Source: Desulfobacterales bacterium (lineage in GTDB: Bacteria; Desulfobacterota; Desulfobacteria; Desulfobacterales; C00003060). From it: a stretch of 5,271 nt of DNA. The DNA lies in assembly GCA_030629475.1 (NCBI GenBank), contig DAOVOU010000179.1:1-5271 (forward strand). The letters run 5' to 3'. A program made the translations under genes and the position numbers. Positions within the stretch are counted from its first letter, which is position 1; every line of letters begins with the position of its first letter. Shown here one piece after another: positions 5,098-5,271 of the stretch. The notes beneath the pieces were generated by a model. The model did no database searches. It worked only from the letters and a program-made list of their open reading frames with translations, and was not told where the DNA came from.

Positions 5098-5271
5098 GCC
5101 CCTGGCCCAGACCCTGGCCCAGACCGGGATTATGAGCTTAGTAGATTAATTCAAGCACGTCGCGCCAGGGCGGGCCGGGACTACATGGGCACCAAAATCA
5201 TCTTGGGATGTCGCGCCCCTGGCCCAGACCGGGATGATAGGGACGGCACATCAATGCTAAAGCTGTCGCGC
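5098..5271. repeat. Degenerate GC-rich repeats running off the right edge
   Basis: CCCTGGCCCAGACCGGGAT occurs exactly at 5112-5130 and 5217-5235, and a truncated copy GCCCCTGGCCCAGACC sits at 5098-5113. GTCGCGCC starts at 5159 and 5210, and GTCGCGC starts again at 5265 at the window edge, giving spacings of 51 and 55 bases. The segments between are dissimilar or only weakly similar. The repeats are too uneven for a CRISPR array as far as can be seen. No open frame of note runs through this stretch. Confidence 0.6.

Noticed and set aside
5098..5271. CRISPR array
   Set aside because: The repeats share only a short core, differ in length and spacing, and the intervals are not uniform spacers. 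Only the sequence beyond the window could change this.

Overview
The window holds the end of one gene, two complete genes on the plus strand, one complete gene on the minus strand, and about 820 bases of repeat-rich non-coding DNA. All four genes point to storage alpha-glucan (glycogen-like) metabolism. The gene set (GH13 enzyme, DUF4912 protein, GH57 branching enzyme, GT4 synthase-like glycosyltransferase), the moderate G+C content and the C/G-tract palindrome family suggest an environmental bacterium of the old Deltaproteobacteria (Desulfobacterota, syntrophs or sulfate reducers). That placement is an inference from gene style, with no marker gene to confirm it.

Layout. 1-582 (+): C-terminal 193 residues of a GH13-type glucan enzyme whose start lies outside the window. 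688-1653 (+): DUF4912-family protein, one beta-rich domain followed by a long, probably disordered tail. 1697-3277 (+): GH57 1,4-alpha-glucan branching enzyme with both catalytic residues visible. 3292-4449 (-): GT4 glycosyltransferase resembling ADP-glucose-using glycogen or maltose-1-phosphate synthases. The GH57 and GT4 genes converge with only 14 bases between their stop codons. 4450-5271 has no convincing gene. It carries GTTCA heptamer arrays, a striking interleaved inverted repeat (A-B-A'-B') at 4582-4665, a multi-hairpin C/G-tract palindrome at 4829-4905, a smaller inverted repeat at 4999-5048, and degenerate GC-rich repeats running off the right edge.

How the genes may work together. 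The GT4 enzyme would make or extend an alpha-1,4-glucan (or make maltose-1-phosphate) from a nucleotide sugar. The GH13 enzyme would extend, transfer or trim chains, and the GH57 enzyme would introduce alpha-1,6 branches. The DUF4912 protein, placed between two glucan enzymes, is the least understood member. A scaffold, glucan-binding or regulatory role is the natural hypothesis, but nothing in the sequence proves it. The best candidates for something undescribed are this DUF4912-glucan association and the A-B-A'-B' element upstream of the GT4 gene.
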